64,000 nucleotides of DNA from Rhynchonema sp. JSB1_4 (Eukaryota > Nematoda > Chromadorea > Monhysterida > Xyalidae), in NCBI GenBank assembly GCA_030248065.1, contig JASAMV010004329.1, forward strand, positions 124,001 to 188,000. Reading direction: 5' to 3'. Positions 1 to 12,573 of the stretch are shown here, in pieces; position 1 is the stretch's first letter, and every line of letters begins with the position of its first letter. The notes below the pieces were generated by a model, which was not told where the DNA came from, did not search any database, and saw nothing but the letters and a program-made list of their open reading frames with translations. Both the position numbers and the translations under genes were made by a program.

Positions 1-1572
1 CCCTTTTTTTATCTCCCGGTCTGCTTAGTCGCCGATAAGATTGTAGTAAATTCGGTCAAAATACTCAGAAAAAAACAACTGGGAATATTCCCACACAAAC
101 AACAACAATTATCCCATCAAAATCTGTACACAAACAAACATCGCACATGTGTAAGGTCTCTATTATGCTACGCGTTCCATATTCCCGCTACCGCGAGCGA
201 AATTTGATCCCAAAATTTGGCAGCCAAAACTTTTGTGCGCGTGTGTAAATAAACATAAATTGGAGAGTTTTTGTCGGCCGGAAATGCGTCTGAAAAAGCA
301 TGTCACTCTGAGACCCCTGTGGGAAAGCCGGGAAAAGTTGCGTTTGGGTACAAGCGACTTCAAAGTTGTGGACGTAAGAATCGAGTTGATAAGCCGCAAC
401 TATAGCACCATTGGGAGTTGTAAGTTTGAGGGAAAAACAAAAGCAGAAAGGGCTGTTACCATTTATGCATACAGTACCCATGCAGTGCTTTGGTGTCGTT
501 GTCACATGGGGACAACCTTCGAAACTACATAATAGGTACCTTGGACAAAATTTGGTAGCAGCTTACCGGTTGGCGGGTACCGTTAGTGACAAAATTGCAA
601 GCAATCTGTAAGCTGTCGATGTGGATGAAATCTCATCTCATAATCTACGCACCCCCACCAAAAGAGATATGACAGGCCATAAAATGAAGATAGTGAAAGA
701 TCAGAGTAAAGTTGTCGCAGACACTTCTGAAACTTCGGCTCAAGCGTTTCGTGGCCCAGAAGAGACCGACGCTTTTAAAAAATGCGTCCATAAATCAGGA
801 CTGGCCAACTTCCGAATAAAACTTCGTGGCACCGCCAGCCTTCAGAAAAAAACAATTCTCTCAACTTTTTGATATCAGTGTTATGAATGAGTAAACTCGC
901 TTTGTCAGTCAACTCATAAGTTTGGTGAGTTTCCCTTGGTTTACTGCAGTTATTCAAGAATAATATCATGTGTGATAACCACAACAGGCGCACCTCCGCG
1001 GCAGAACGACTAAAAAAGGTTTGTTTGAAATTATCGCGGGTAAAAATGCGTAAAAATAATGCGATTATTAGCTTATAGACGCGTGTGTCACTCAAACACA
1101 CACACACACACATGCTCATGGAATGGCATAAAAACCGCACTCGCACATAAAACCATCCGATCATAAAAAATCAGTCGAACGCGCCGAAAAAGACACGTTG
1201 TTTGGCGACCGAAAAAAGCTCGAATATAAAAAAATCGGTATGCACATGAAACGAAGCACCCGGCCCGATCATGACTTAAACACTTTTCGGTGCGTAAGAA
1301 CCGCAGATAAACTAAGACGTATGATACTTAAAGTTGTCATCACATTACGCGCATGTTTAAGTGCGTGAAGTTCGTAACTCGGTCCTTATTGCAGTGAACT
1401 AGATTAATTTTACTATTATGCAGTCTACATACGAGATGTCAGTGATGGAAAATCACACTAAAATGATATGCGTGTCTTTCATTTTTAAAACCAGAATGAC
1501 TCCAAACTTTCAAGATGAGCAAGTAGAAAAGGCAAACAAATGTTGTTTCAACAATATAGTGGTGTGACCCAC
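1..1572. other. unassigned, probably intron of the EMI-domain gene
   Basis: The donor at 1572/1571 opens an intron in phase 1, and no following exon could be recognised down to base 1 on the minus strand. EGF-like exons would be expected next in this family. A short CA microsatellite lies at about 1095-1112. Nothing else is recognisable here. Confidence 0.4.
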
Positions 1573-4396
1573 CTCTGGTGCACCCTTCCTCGCCCGGAAC
1601 GTGCATCCAACCATGGCAACATTTGATCGTCGTTTGACGTCGCGTCCGATTGACATTTTTGTAGCTCCGGTAGTAGACCGTTCTGCAAAGTAATTCCAAA
1701 ATCAGAATTGGGTTTTTTGGTTTTTTTTAACTTTCCGCTTTTTTAAATCCCTTCCACGGTCTGACTGCTGTTTTGTGGCGTGATTGACTGTGTGTTGAGA
1801 GGATGGTGTGTTGGATGACCTCATGCGCAGGTCGATTTCACTGACCAACCACTCATTTAGAGTTCATGAGACCAAATAAATTATTGTATGATGGGAAAAT
1901 ATACACCACACGCCAGTAACAAAATATTTCTCTGCATTTTCGTATTTTTTGAGATGCAGCAAGTGCAGTTTCAACTCGCGTGCGCCATTTTCAGCGCAGT
2001 TCTCCGCCCCATTAAGCCATAAATTTCTCTTCGAAAATAGTACACAGCGCTGGCACTTCAATGCTCAAACGAAATCTGCTATAGATTGCTGGCAAGGTTC
2101 AGTGAAGCAAAAAGGCATTTCAAAATATTCGGCTGGACCAAACAGCGACGACTGTTGAAATATAAATTGTCGTGCACACGTGAAATGCATTTGTAAAAGT
2201 TTGACCACAAGCCATTTAACGTCAACTGTACGATATAAATTTCCATGTATTGCATGAACGGGCTCGAGTTTGGCAACTACTAGTATGTCACAAAAGTATT
2301 CTGCCAGCCTATGCACTGGTTATGCCAAGGCCGTTGTGGTACCGCAGCCATTCAGCATTGTTGGGAGCCAGAAATAGATTGCGGAACTCTGACGCACATA
2401 ATGGTTCATTGATGGCCTCAAATAGTGGGTTTGAACTCCATGCAGCTCATACGCTCACTTCACAGCGGGGCGCTTTTTGTGAAAGACAAAAGATGCAAGT
2501 ACTGTACATAGCACCATAGCCGCTTTGAACACCTCATATTGAAAGGAAAGACAAGTGATGCGTGAAAGGAGAGCTGTGATTTAGGTGCGTGCCCATTTTG
2601 GGGTCGTAGAATGAAGTCAAGATGAGATGCTAAGCCAAGCAATCAGTTACCGACAGATATAATGTAAAGGTTTCAAAAAAACAGGACACGACACGGATTT
2701 GTCTGCTTCTTAAAGACTCTCCTGTCTCAAAGGTGCCTGGTACTCAGTGACTAACTGACTGAGTGAACAGAGACGAGTAAGGTGCCAGGCCTCATCGGTA
2801 TATTGTGCGCTTATGTTGTATGTATTAGGTCATGTATCCGATTGCTGGTTGATATCGAAGGACACTTGGGATTACGTAACGCAAACGACACAAGAATAAT
2901 AATGTCAAACTCACTTTGGCTCTCGGACGACACACGACCGATTCGGCCCACCGCAATTGGGCTTGCGCGTTTTCACGTATTTGGTGTACGCCTGTACGCA
3001 CGGCTCGCGAACGGTCACGATCTCAACCTCCTCGTGGGGACAAACGTTGACACTGAATAATGGTAAACGTACGGTGGTTGAAACATCAGAGCACAATATG
3101 AACGAATTTTTTGCTCAATAGACCGGGCCCCTTTTTTGTAATGCTCTGTTTGTGCGAGAAAGCTCATATTGCCAGCCTATTGATCAATTAATTTTGATCA
3201 GACACCCTTGCATGCCTCTGTCTGTCTCTGTCCGATGGTCAAATAAAGATAAACCGCGATTTTGCGTCTTGCGCGCGAGGCGCGACTAATCCTGTCTGCG
3301 TTTGAGGACACCCGAGCCATTGCACAGTTTGGTGTCCATGTGGGTTTTGTGCGCCAAAAAACGGCTGAGCGGTTCTCTGTGCATACATAATTACGATGAT
3401 GAATATTTTATGCGTTTCTGGATTATGGCTTATGGCATGTCGTCCATCAAACAGCACGCATAACCGGAACCACCCCCCTAAGCCTCGGGGGTCAAAAATC
3501 ACCTGTACCTACATACATGGGCACGTTGTGTTTTGGCAGGCGTCAAGAACGGACGACAATAATAATAAAGGAAATTGTGCGTGCAAATGCGCACAGATGG
3601 TCAATGGTCCACTATGCTTGACCACCATGTCCCGAATGTTTGTTTGGCAACGGCTTATGGCGCCCTGTTAGCTGACGATGGCGTTTCTTGGGTCAAATGC
3701 TTTTTTTGCAATGGCGCTTCATGTCTGATGCCTTCAGAACAGATTGCTTGCACAGTTTAGGTACCCATGAACTTTAAACCTTATTAATTGTTTTGCGTTA
3801 ATATGTACTGTATGTGCACGCGGAATGCAAGGTTCAAGTGTGCACAAATAAAATAACGCTGTGTTTTGCACGTCCAGCGAAACAAAAGTGTTGAATTTTT
3901 ATGTTATAAAACCAAAATGAAAACAAACGTAAGCAATTACTAACTCTCCAAGTCTCAACTCCTGGAATTCGACATTGACCTGTCCATGTGCGAGTATCGG
4001 CAATAGGGTGACCACCGACACCACACAGAACACGATGGCTACGGTGGGCATGTGCGACATGAGGAATGGTAGAAAGCCGGTGGGACGACTGGAATGGCTG
4101 ATTGGTTGGGCTACGGTACTGGATTGACTGACTGATGATGATGTGCAAGTTCGCAGTGTTGGGCTGCTGTTGCGACCAAGCTCTGTGAGTTCATTGCATT
4201 TTGGCAGCAATTGTTCAGATTGTGCACTGTCATTGTCATTGTGATTGACATTGGATGTGCGATTGAGAATACAAGCGGCCGCGTACGCACCACCACTGTT
4301 AAGTGCACTGGTCTCATCCGTGCCCGTCTGTTCGTTGGTGGCGGTACTGCTGCTGCTATGACGTGAACAACACGCTGCGAGCTCGTCGTCGGACAT
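1573..4396 (-). CDS. EMI-domain secreted or membrane protein, MEGF6-type, 5' exons only
   Basis: Three exons join in consistent phase: 3945-4396, 2915-3052 and 1573-1682; the gene continues off the left edge. Exon 1 starts at an ATG in a good context (CACCATG) and encodes a Ser/Thr-rich stretch, then a hydrophobic segment at about residues 117-137 ending in a signal-peptidase-like AHG/Q. Exons 2 and 3 form an EMI domain from Cys155: the pattern C-x5-EIVTVREPCVQAY, then RTRRQTTIKCCHGW and a final GC. This spacing is that of the MEGF6/EGFL EMI group, which is followed by EGF repeats in known members. Translation could instead begin at Met116 (4051-4049), which would give a classical signal peptide; with the longer start it could be a signal anchor. 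A possible acceptor TTTGCAG just upstream of the ATG suggests a 5' untranslated exon. EMI identity is good; the exact orthologue is uncertain. Confidence 0.75.
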
Positions 4397-7300
4397 GGTG
4401 GACGTGCACGGCTGCAAATAGTGAGATTACTGTTATACCGCTACGTACTGTAACCGTAACAGTTATGACGATCATGATGCGTATAAAAATACCATCGGAT
4501 GACTTCAAAAAAAAAATCCGACAGAACGAAAGAAATGGTGCAAGCTTTTTTCGAACGCTCCAGCGACGCGGTACTTCTACGTAATTTTTACAGTTCGGCA
4601 ACTTGATAGCGCACAGTTACATAACGACCCAAGTTCAATACTAAGTGAAGTCCCATTCGGTATTGCCAGTGTCATCAAGGCAAACATGCACAACAAAATG
4701 CATGTGTTACACGAATTATATAATTGATCGAAGCAGTCACACCGTTATCTGACAAAAACAGCTGGCTCCGAGGACAACGGGTGGAAAAACTAACACACGT
4801 GTACTTGCAGCATATAAACTGAACTCAGTCCAATATTTATCACCATCTTCTGACAATGTGAAAACCTAACCTACAACGCGAGAATTTTAGGTTACGGCAA
4901 CCGAGCATTAGCGAATCCCAACATGTGTACCAACCGTGCACGGCCACAACCCGAATGGGCGGAGTTCGCAAGTGACGCGAGCGCCAGCAGCGGTTAGCGC
5001 ATGTACCCACTACATAGTATACCTTGTTTACTTGTTTGTTTGTGTGTGCCGCCGGAGAGTAGCCGGTACGATAGTAGTATTTGCTTTCAAATATATTGGT
5101 GGTTGTTTATAAAAAAGAAGGAAAGTAGAATTTAGAACAAAACACTATATACAGCAGGTACATATAGCTGTGGTCAGTTATTTATCAAATGAAACAACAA
5201 CATGAGCATGAGTGCTTTGTTTTGGGCAGCGACACCATGCACTGCCAGCTGATGCACGCATAAATACAGGGCAGAGTACTATACTATCAAGCCGCTTACA
5301 GTGAGAGTGGGCACGGTTGTATCTACATAAGGTATGTACCTCTTAAGTTGAGTAGAAAACAAACAGTGTCCGGTTACTGATTCTACTGCTGTTGGTGTTG
5401 GCCACATATGGCAGCACCACACCAACTCTGGCTATACTTGTTCTTAGCTGCGGTATTATACCGATACGTTGATAAATTAGACTTCGTAAATTCCCGTGTC
5501 CGTGTGGTGTTCATGGAAGCATAAGTTTGGTGGTATATAGTTTCATGGTCCATAATAAACGTACGTTTCACGAAATCAAAGCCCCATGCGCCAGCAACGC
5601 GGGCATCCAAATAAAAACCAAAGCCCAAAAGTCAACAACTATACATCTAGACCACCCATTGAGCCTCAAGTTGTTTATGGTTGCATGCGCGGCCGCAGCA
5701 CGATTTCCTAATGCGCGTACATCGCGAACGTGAACATGACAGCAATCAGTCAATTGTCTTATACGTCAACGGCTCGTAGTGACCCGGTTGCGTGCGTACG
5801 CGTCATTCGTCAGTCGCTATCGGAACTCTCTGCGCATCCGTTTAAAAAAAACTTGTCAGGTACCGTTGGTGGGCCTTTGAAGTCATGATGCACACATTAC
5901 GAAACTGTGGTGCCAAATAATTTCTGGGCTAACGGTTTTTGTCCCGCTGCAGGGTTCCAGCAGTTGCATTTTGGTCGGTCGTTAAATGCGGCAGCGGACA
6001 AAAACAAACGATGCGGACATTATCACGGATGTAAGCAGATCGTGGAAAAGCAACACCGATAAAAATAAAATAAAATGAGCGCACGAAGAATAACGTTGAA
6101 ACATTGGCGTGCTTGTTAGGTCTGCGCCCATTCCAATAATGCATCACAATGAACATGGGACGTTTATTGCTTTTCAGTTTAGCAGTTTTTTGATGACAAT
6201 TTCTGTCTCAGTCCAAGTGTGTGTCCTGCGGTAGATTCAAATGTTGGATCAATCACAAATACAATGCACAATAGTCGGATTCACTGTTTATCCTACGTAT
6301 CAGACACATTGCAACTTGTGTGGTTTACGTGGCTGAGGTTCCATCTGGTCTAGTTACAAAGGCGATCGTGCCGTCAGTCAAGTCCAATGGGTCAACATAC
6401 ATATGTACATACATATTATGACCGGGCGCTCGATAATCGGTCAGTTGTGGTGCACAAGTCAGTTGGGCACCCACGTTGTAAACGTCGCTATAAATGACCC
6501 ACCGCACTAAACTGTCCGTTCACCAAGTTATGGCTCAATGCCCGGCCCGCTGTTCCTGTCCTGTGCCATCAATGTTTCATTGGAACATAAACCAATCGAT
6601 GTATCAACTGGTTACTGGTAACCGTGTAACTATTAGTGATCTCATGAGTTCAACAGATGTCTGAGTATCTGTGTATGTATTTTTGGTCAGCGAAGGCGCG
6701 CAAAATTACCATAATTGTGCACGGGTGCATGAGTGCTCATTTGATACACATGCACCTGCGGGCATCGATAGATCAAATTACGCAACACGGCCATTCTCGC
6801 GATTAGGCATGGGAAGTTATGGGCACTAGCCATACTCGGGTGCACACGCACATGCAACTGTAGAATCATGCAACAGTGAACGGGCCCGGACGCACGTGGT
6901 ACCCAGTCGTAAATACAGTAGTCCACTGCACGCAGTTGATGCGTATCTCAACTGTGAACGCCACAGAGTGGGTTGACTTTGCACCTTTAGCCACCACATC
7001 GTTGGCAAACATGTCATTTGGCCGTTTTATCGCGTTTCTTGTGTCGAAAAAAAGAAAAATTATCCCGGTTTGAGCTGAGGTCGGGCAGTGGTTAGCGTTA
7101 CGCAATTGGTCACTGTCTGGGGGCTGTTTGTGTGCTGCGTTGCGTACGAGTGCACGGGGCCGTGGCATAATCTGGCCACAATTTGTGTTTTTTTTGTTGC
7201 TGAAAGACATTTTGATCAACATTTGGGAGATTTTCGATTTATTTTTCTCTTTTTCACTCATCACGATAGTAACCAACAGGAACAGACCAAGTGTTTTCTG

Positions 7301-8332
7301 GATTATCTCGATTGAAGTAATTCTCTTGACTTGAAGAGTAGACGGGGCGCTATTATATTTAACAATATTCGTAAAGGAACGAGCACATTAAAGAGATACC
7401 TGCGCCAAATTGGTATATACGATACAAAACGCTTTGTGGAGTCTTATGATCTGAGGAGGCAAAAACAGTAACAACAAGATCTTCCAAAAACCCACATGAA
7501 TTCTTGATTATAACAACGATAATGATCGAGGCTGTGCGCCAAGCGAGCGATTCCGGTATTCACAGTCACTCCAGAACTCAAAAGATAACATGCACTATAT
7601 GCAGTACGCAGGTCACATCAATCCGAGCTCCTTGGCACACAAAACGCACAAAAAGTGACTAATCTTATATTTGCTTATCAATTAGAACTCTATGCTTACT
7701 TGTCAGACAAGTCACGGTTTCGTGTAGTCAAATTGTAAACATTTTGCGAGCTTTACCAAAACCGTAACTTGCGACACAAAGCTGCAAGTTGGCGATCACA
7801 ACGACTTTCATCAGTGGTTCAGCGATTGAGGACAAAATTAGTTCTTGAATCCGTACACAAAATTTTTTTGCAAAAAGGGCCTGGTAAGATTTATGAAAAT
7901 CAACAGCTTATAGGACTAACGCGAAGATTTATGGGTGAATCGGTACTTTCAAGCACGAATACTTACAGAAACACGATTATGCCAACCTTACAAAACCAGG
8001 ATTAAAAAGAATCGTTCCTTGAAAACAAGTTCTTTGTGGTTTACATTACAAAAAAGTCACGACTTTCGGGGTGAGTTGCAGTTTTCAACGAAAACACAGC
8101 TTAACAACAGTTACCGAAACAACAAACTGCAACAAACCATCCCAAAACTCAATTCTTAAAATTTAAAAAGCGAGAAGAAAAGTACAATGTACTTTAAAAA
8201 ATGTGCCAATATGAATTAAACACAACAACATTCTCACAGTTTTGTGTAACGATTAGAATTTGCAAACAGTGAGAGCAGTGGAACAGTAGTAACAACAGCG
8301 CGATAACGTTGAGCTACGCGTTCGATTCGTGT
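4397..8332. other. intergenic, 3.9 kb, no gene recognised
   Basis: This lies between the 3' end of atx-2 and the 5' end of the EMI-domain gene, both on the minus strand, so it holds the promoter of the EMI-domain gene and the atx-2 3' untranslated region. Short open frames on both strands show no recognisable domain or codon signature. No transposon ends with matching duplications were found. Confidence 0.4.
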
Positions 8333-11300
8333 CTAACTTGTGCTGTTCGGAACGGAGCCTGGAATTGGAAACATGGATTCAGTTGGAAAGGGCAAACGAA
8401 ACGGGAAAAACTCACTACTGTTACATTATTGTTTCCAACGATGGGTAGAATTTGCGACGATCGTATAATCGTATTGTGCTTTGCGGCATGCCGCTTTCTT
8501 TTAGCAACTCGTTTTACGTAGAAAACGTTGCATGAATAGAGCAGCAACAGATACAAGGCTACCGGATAAAAACCAAAACGAAAACCAATGAAAAAACAAT
8601 GTGTTCCGCGCGCAGTCCAACTGACCGGGTGGTTGCATCAACTGGGGCATATGCTGTGGCATGGGTGGCTGTATGTATTGTTGTCCGGCGGTGTGCATCG
8701 CGGGTCGCATGGCCATCTGGTGGATCGGCTGCATTTGTTGCGCCGCCGCGTACTGATTCACTGTAATGCGAATTTGGCAAAATGTTGATATTGGCATCTA
8801 ATAACATAACTAAGTGGAAAAAATCGCGATTAATAGAGTGAAATGCAGAGATCCGCAGGTTCACGACGTGCGATTCGCAGCACAATGTCGGAAATTTTGT
8901 CCAACTGTACACGCAGAACTCAGAACATCGGACTCGAGTGCAAAATACAAAGAAACTGACGAAGCGCACTTTGTTGCTGTTGTTGATGTGCAGCGAATTG
9001 CACAGCGCCCTGTTGCATGGCCATGTGCGTGGCTGAATGTGCGCTCGGCTCGCTCGCCACCACAACCGCGTAGCCACCCGGCGTTTGATGACCAGCCGAC
9101 AGCATGTGCGGCGACGAATGCGGTTGACCTACAGTCAACAACGACAACAACTGTGATTGAGTGAATGAACCTTTCACGTAGCTGCAGACCGTCCGTCTGA
9201 CAATTGTGTGTAACTCATTAGGATTCAACACTTCTCCATTAGAACCGCGGCTGCTAAAGCAAAACTGATGCCAGATTTGGGGACATTTCGCTACTATGGT
9301 TGGCCTGTGCTCACTTGTCGACTCAATCGTCGTACAATGTAGAAACGAATGACAGAAAGTGGAAACACTCCTTGGAAGTCCGATATTAAAAAAAGATAGC
9401 AAAGTGAATTCTAACCTGCGGCGCCCGTTGGCATGTGATACACCATCGTCGGCATCATCATTCCCGGCTGCAGTTGACCCTGTTGTTGTGGCTGCAACAG
9501 AGAAATTGTCGACATCAATATCAAATGTGAATTCGACAGGACGATATTATTTACCTTTTTTAGGTTGTGGTTTATTTACAACACAAACACTAATCCTGAA
9601 TATATATGACAACGCAAGCTGTGCGATTCAACTATCAGGCCAATGCTTTGGCCGAGCATTTCTTGAACACCATCGATGATCTAGTGTAGCCATTTCAGGA
9701 CACATCACTCACATTCATCATTTGATACACCGGTACATACGGTTGGGCGGGACTTTGTGGCGGGTAGCCAGCGGGCGTCGCCTGTCCGCCGACGGCCGGC
9801 GTTGGGCCCGGTGTTGGCGGTTGACTAGCATTGTTACTACCCGGCGCCTGCAAATCAGTTACTTTAATGCACAAGAATCAATGTTGTGTTATGCGGCATT
9901 GATGGTCCGTCGTTTTACCGATACGACAAGCCTTACTGAAAACTCGGGTGCAAAGACGAACTCAAGATTTCAGGACAGTAAAATGGTGAATTTCATTCCA
10001 GTCTGGTCCATTAAACTTGAATTAGTGCACGCAATCTAAAAAAATACTGGACCGATGAGTTTGCAGGATCCATCAGCAAGTTTGAGCAAATGCCAACCAA
10101 CAATTACTAGGTGACTGACCTGTCCATTTCCGGTTGCCGAATTACTGCCGGTGACATTCGATTGATTGTTGCCGCCGTTCGCTCCTCCGCCGTTGGTTGA
10201 CTGCTGCAATTGTTGCTGAAAAGAAAATATGCTCGGTAAAATAATTTTATGGTGACATCGAGGTTGACACAGGGCACATTATTTGACTGCAAGAAAAAAT
10301 AAGAGCTATTTTTTCAGGAATGACAAATCGGTAATACATACCTGCGACTGCGACTGTGCCATTGGTGTTGAGGATATATTGATCAAATGTGGCTGATTCT
10401 GTGGCATATGTTGGCCTTGCGGCATGCCTGCAAAGTCAGAATGTGCACATTTATTCAAGAAACGGCGTCGTTTGTTTCCACGAAGCCGCACGTACAAGCT
10501 CTGTTGTCTGCAGCTAGTGTCCGGTATCCCAATAGAAAAAACACAGGTTTTGGGCCCAGCCCTGGTATTCGATATGCAAGATCTTTTTTAAGCGAATTCA
10601 TCTAGACACAGTCATTAGGAAGTATTCATTGTGATTTCCTAATAACACCACTGATCAGACCCATACGTGTGCAATACAGTCAGCCCAAAAATGACCCAGG
10701 AGTAGCAACAAAAGCGGCCGTTTGGGTGTCCGAAAACCCCATAATTTTGGTTCCTCATGTTTCATGGCCCTGACAAAGCCACGCACACATAGACGTACCA
10801 TAAGCGACAGGCACAGCCCCGTAGTGCGTGCCGTGTGTGGGTGCGCCAGGTGCATTTTGCAACTGCATCCGTTGTGTGTCGTAGATGAATTGGCCTTGCG
10901 GCGCGCTGAACTGCGTTTGTTGTTGTGCTGCTTGGCCGGCGGCTGTCAGACTCGATGGTGGATTCATCATGGCTGGTGCACCTGTCAACAACAACAACTA
11001 TTTTTAGTCAAGGTATGAAAAACAAAGAACCCGTGAAACAGAACATAAGACATCTGCGTGAAAAATGGAAATGGTTGCGGTCGTACAGAACTTTGCGACT
11101 GATCCCGTCTTGACCACGAGACTTTTGGTATATTTATATTTTCCAGATACGAGTTGCCTGTGCATATAGTTGACACTGTCAGCAAAAACATCAACGCAAA
11201 AGACATGTGACCAAAACTGGAGCAATCATCAAATTCGGTACAGGGCACAGTCACTCGGTACGTGGCAGGCTCACACACAACACGACTAACCTATCAATGC

Positions 11301-12573
11301 CTGTGACGTCATTATCGGCTGTCCGGGCGTGTTCGGCTGTTGTTGGGGTGTGCTCGTGCCGCTCGGCGGTTGACCGTTGCCACCAGCTGCAAATAATGAA
11401 AATTAAGAGAAAATACCCAATTATCCAAGACAGATGACAATTAACAAACGTCTCTGCGGTCTGGGTTGTCGCGGCGTGACCTGATTGGTGGTGTGCAGCA
11501 CGGTCGGCGGCATCTGGCCTTGATAGTAGATCGTGTGCGTTGGAACCTGTGTGCATCACGTCAACTGTTGTACAGTGTAGAATACGACCACATCATCATC
11601 ATGAACAAAACACGTATTGTGTATATGTACCTGTCCGCCCGTGCTGATCATCGTTTGCGTGCTGTTTGACATCGACGTCGGGAACGAGACGACCGTCGGG
11701 GGTATTCCACCTGACGCAACAAGATTACCAATTTATGGCGTTGCAAATCAACGTTAGCAGAAACGACAACTGTGGCAGTAGTTTGGGAGAATTTGTCAAA
11801 TGCGTTGCCTGATCCGTCAAGCGCGTGGCGCGTCTGTTAACAGCGGCTGATCCAGCTGGTCGTCAAAGGCACCAAATTCGAAAAGTTCGTTTCATTTGGT
11901 CCCTGTATCGTGCCATTGTTGAAAATTCACTTTATCCGGTGCTTGTTGCATGGGATTGTTGACAAGCCAAAAATTTGTAAATTTGGCCCTTTGCACGCGC
12001 GACTCACAAATACCGAGGGCTAAACGTGCGATTTACATTTTCGAAGCGTGCAGTGAAGACCGCGGAGGGCTAGGCAAGGTTTTTACTGTTCTTCTTTCAA
12101 TGCATGGGCCAAAGAGGTGCACGGCCATGACCCCTGGATCAGCTATTGCACGCCGCCATTGGGGTCTCCTGATTACCAGGCGGGTTGCATCTCCTCAACG
12201 CACCAGGTTGTACTTCTACGTACAGTAATTTGTAAGATATCACAAAATTGAGCGCGCTGAGTGAGCTTTACATATCAGGCAACATATTTGAGAAAATTCC
12301 TCCAAAACTACTATCCAAGTAGCATACATATAACATGACATGAGGAGGAGACCAACCAGGATGGTACATGACGCTGGTGGGCACCTGGTAGACATGCGCG
12401 TGCGTGCTGACCGTCGGATGAATGGGCGGCTGTTGTTGTTGTTGAGTCTGGTATTGTGGCGTGAATGTCGAATGTGGCGGCAGGCCGGTCGGCAACGGGG
12501 CTGGCGCCGGACTCGGCGTTGAACTCGGATGGAACATCGGCATTGGCACCGGGTTCGGCGCCGTCATCGATGG
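8333..12573 (-). other. atx-2: atx-2 exons 19-30: Pro/Gln/Met-rich C-terminal tail
   Basis: Coding exons: 12357-12573, 11631-11710, 11450-11546, 11291-11386, 10799-10981, 10342-10427, 10120-10215, 9713-9847, 9416-9491, 8970-9128, 8626-8760, and tentatively 8333-8358. The tail is low-complexity, with short Q runs (QTQQQQQ, HQQQQQ) and motifs such as MQPIHQM and YVPVYQMM, as in ataxin-2 C-termini. The last exon is chosen because its acceptor (TTTCCAATTCCAG) has a pyrimidine tract and its phase fits; an alternative acceptor near 8448 would give a longer, less plausible end. Confidence 0.8.

Noticed and set aside
188..505. Cys-containing frame as an EGF exon of the EMI-domain gene
   Set aside because: Cysteine spacing does not fit EGF, and no acceptor of the right phase precedes it.
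8395..8560. Longer alternative C-terminus of atx-2
   Set aside because: It needs weak acceptors and gives a hydrophobic, basic tail unlike ataxin-2; the short exon at 8333-8358 fits better, though only transcripts can decide.
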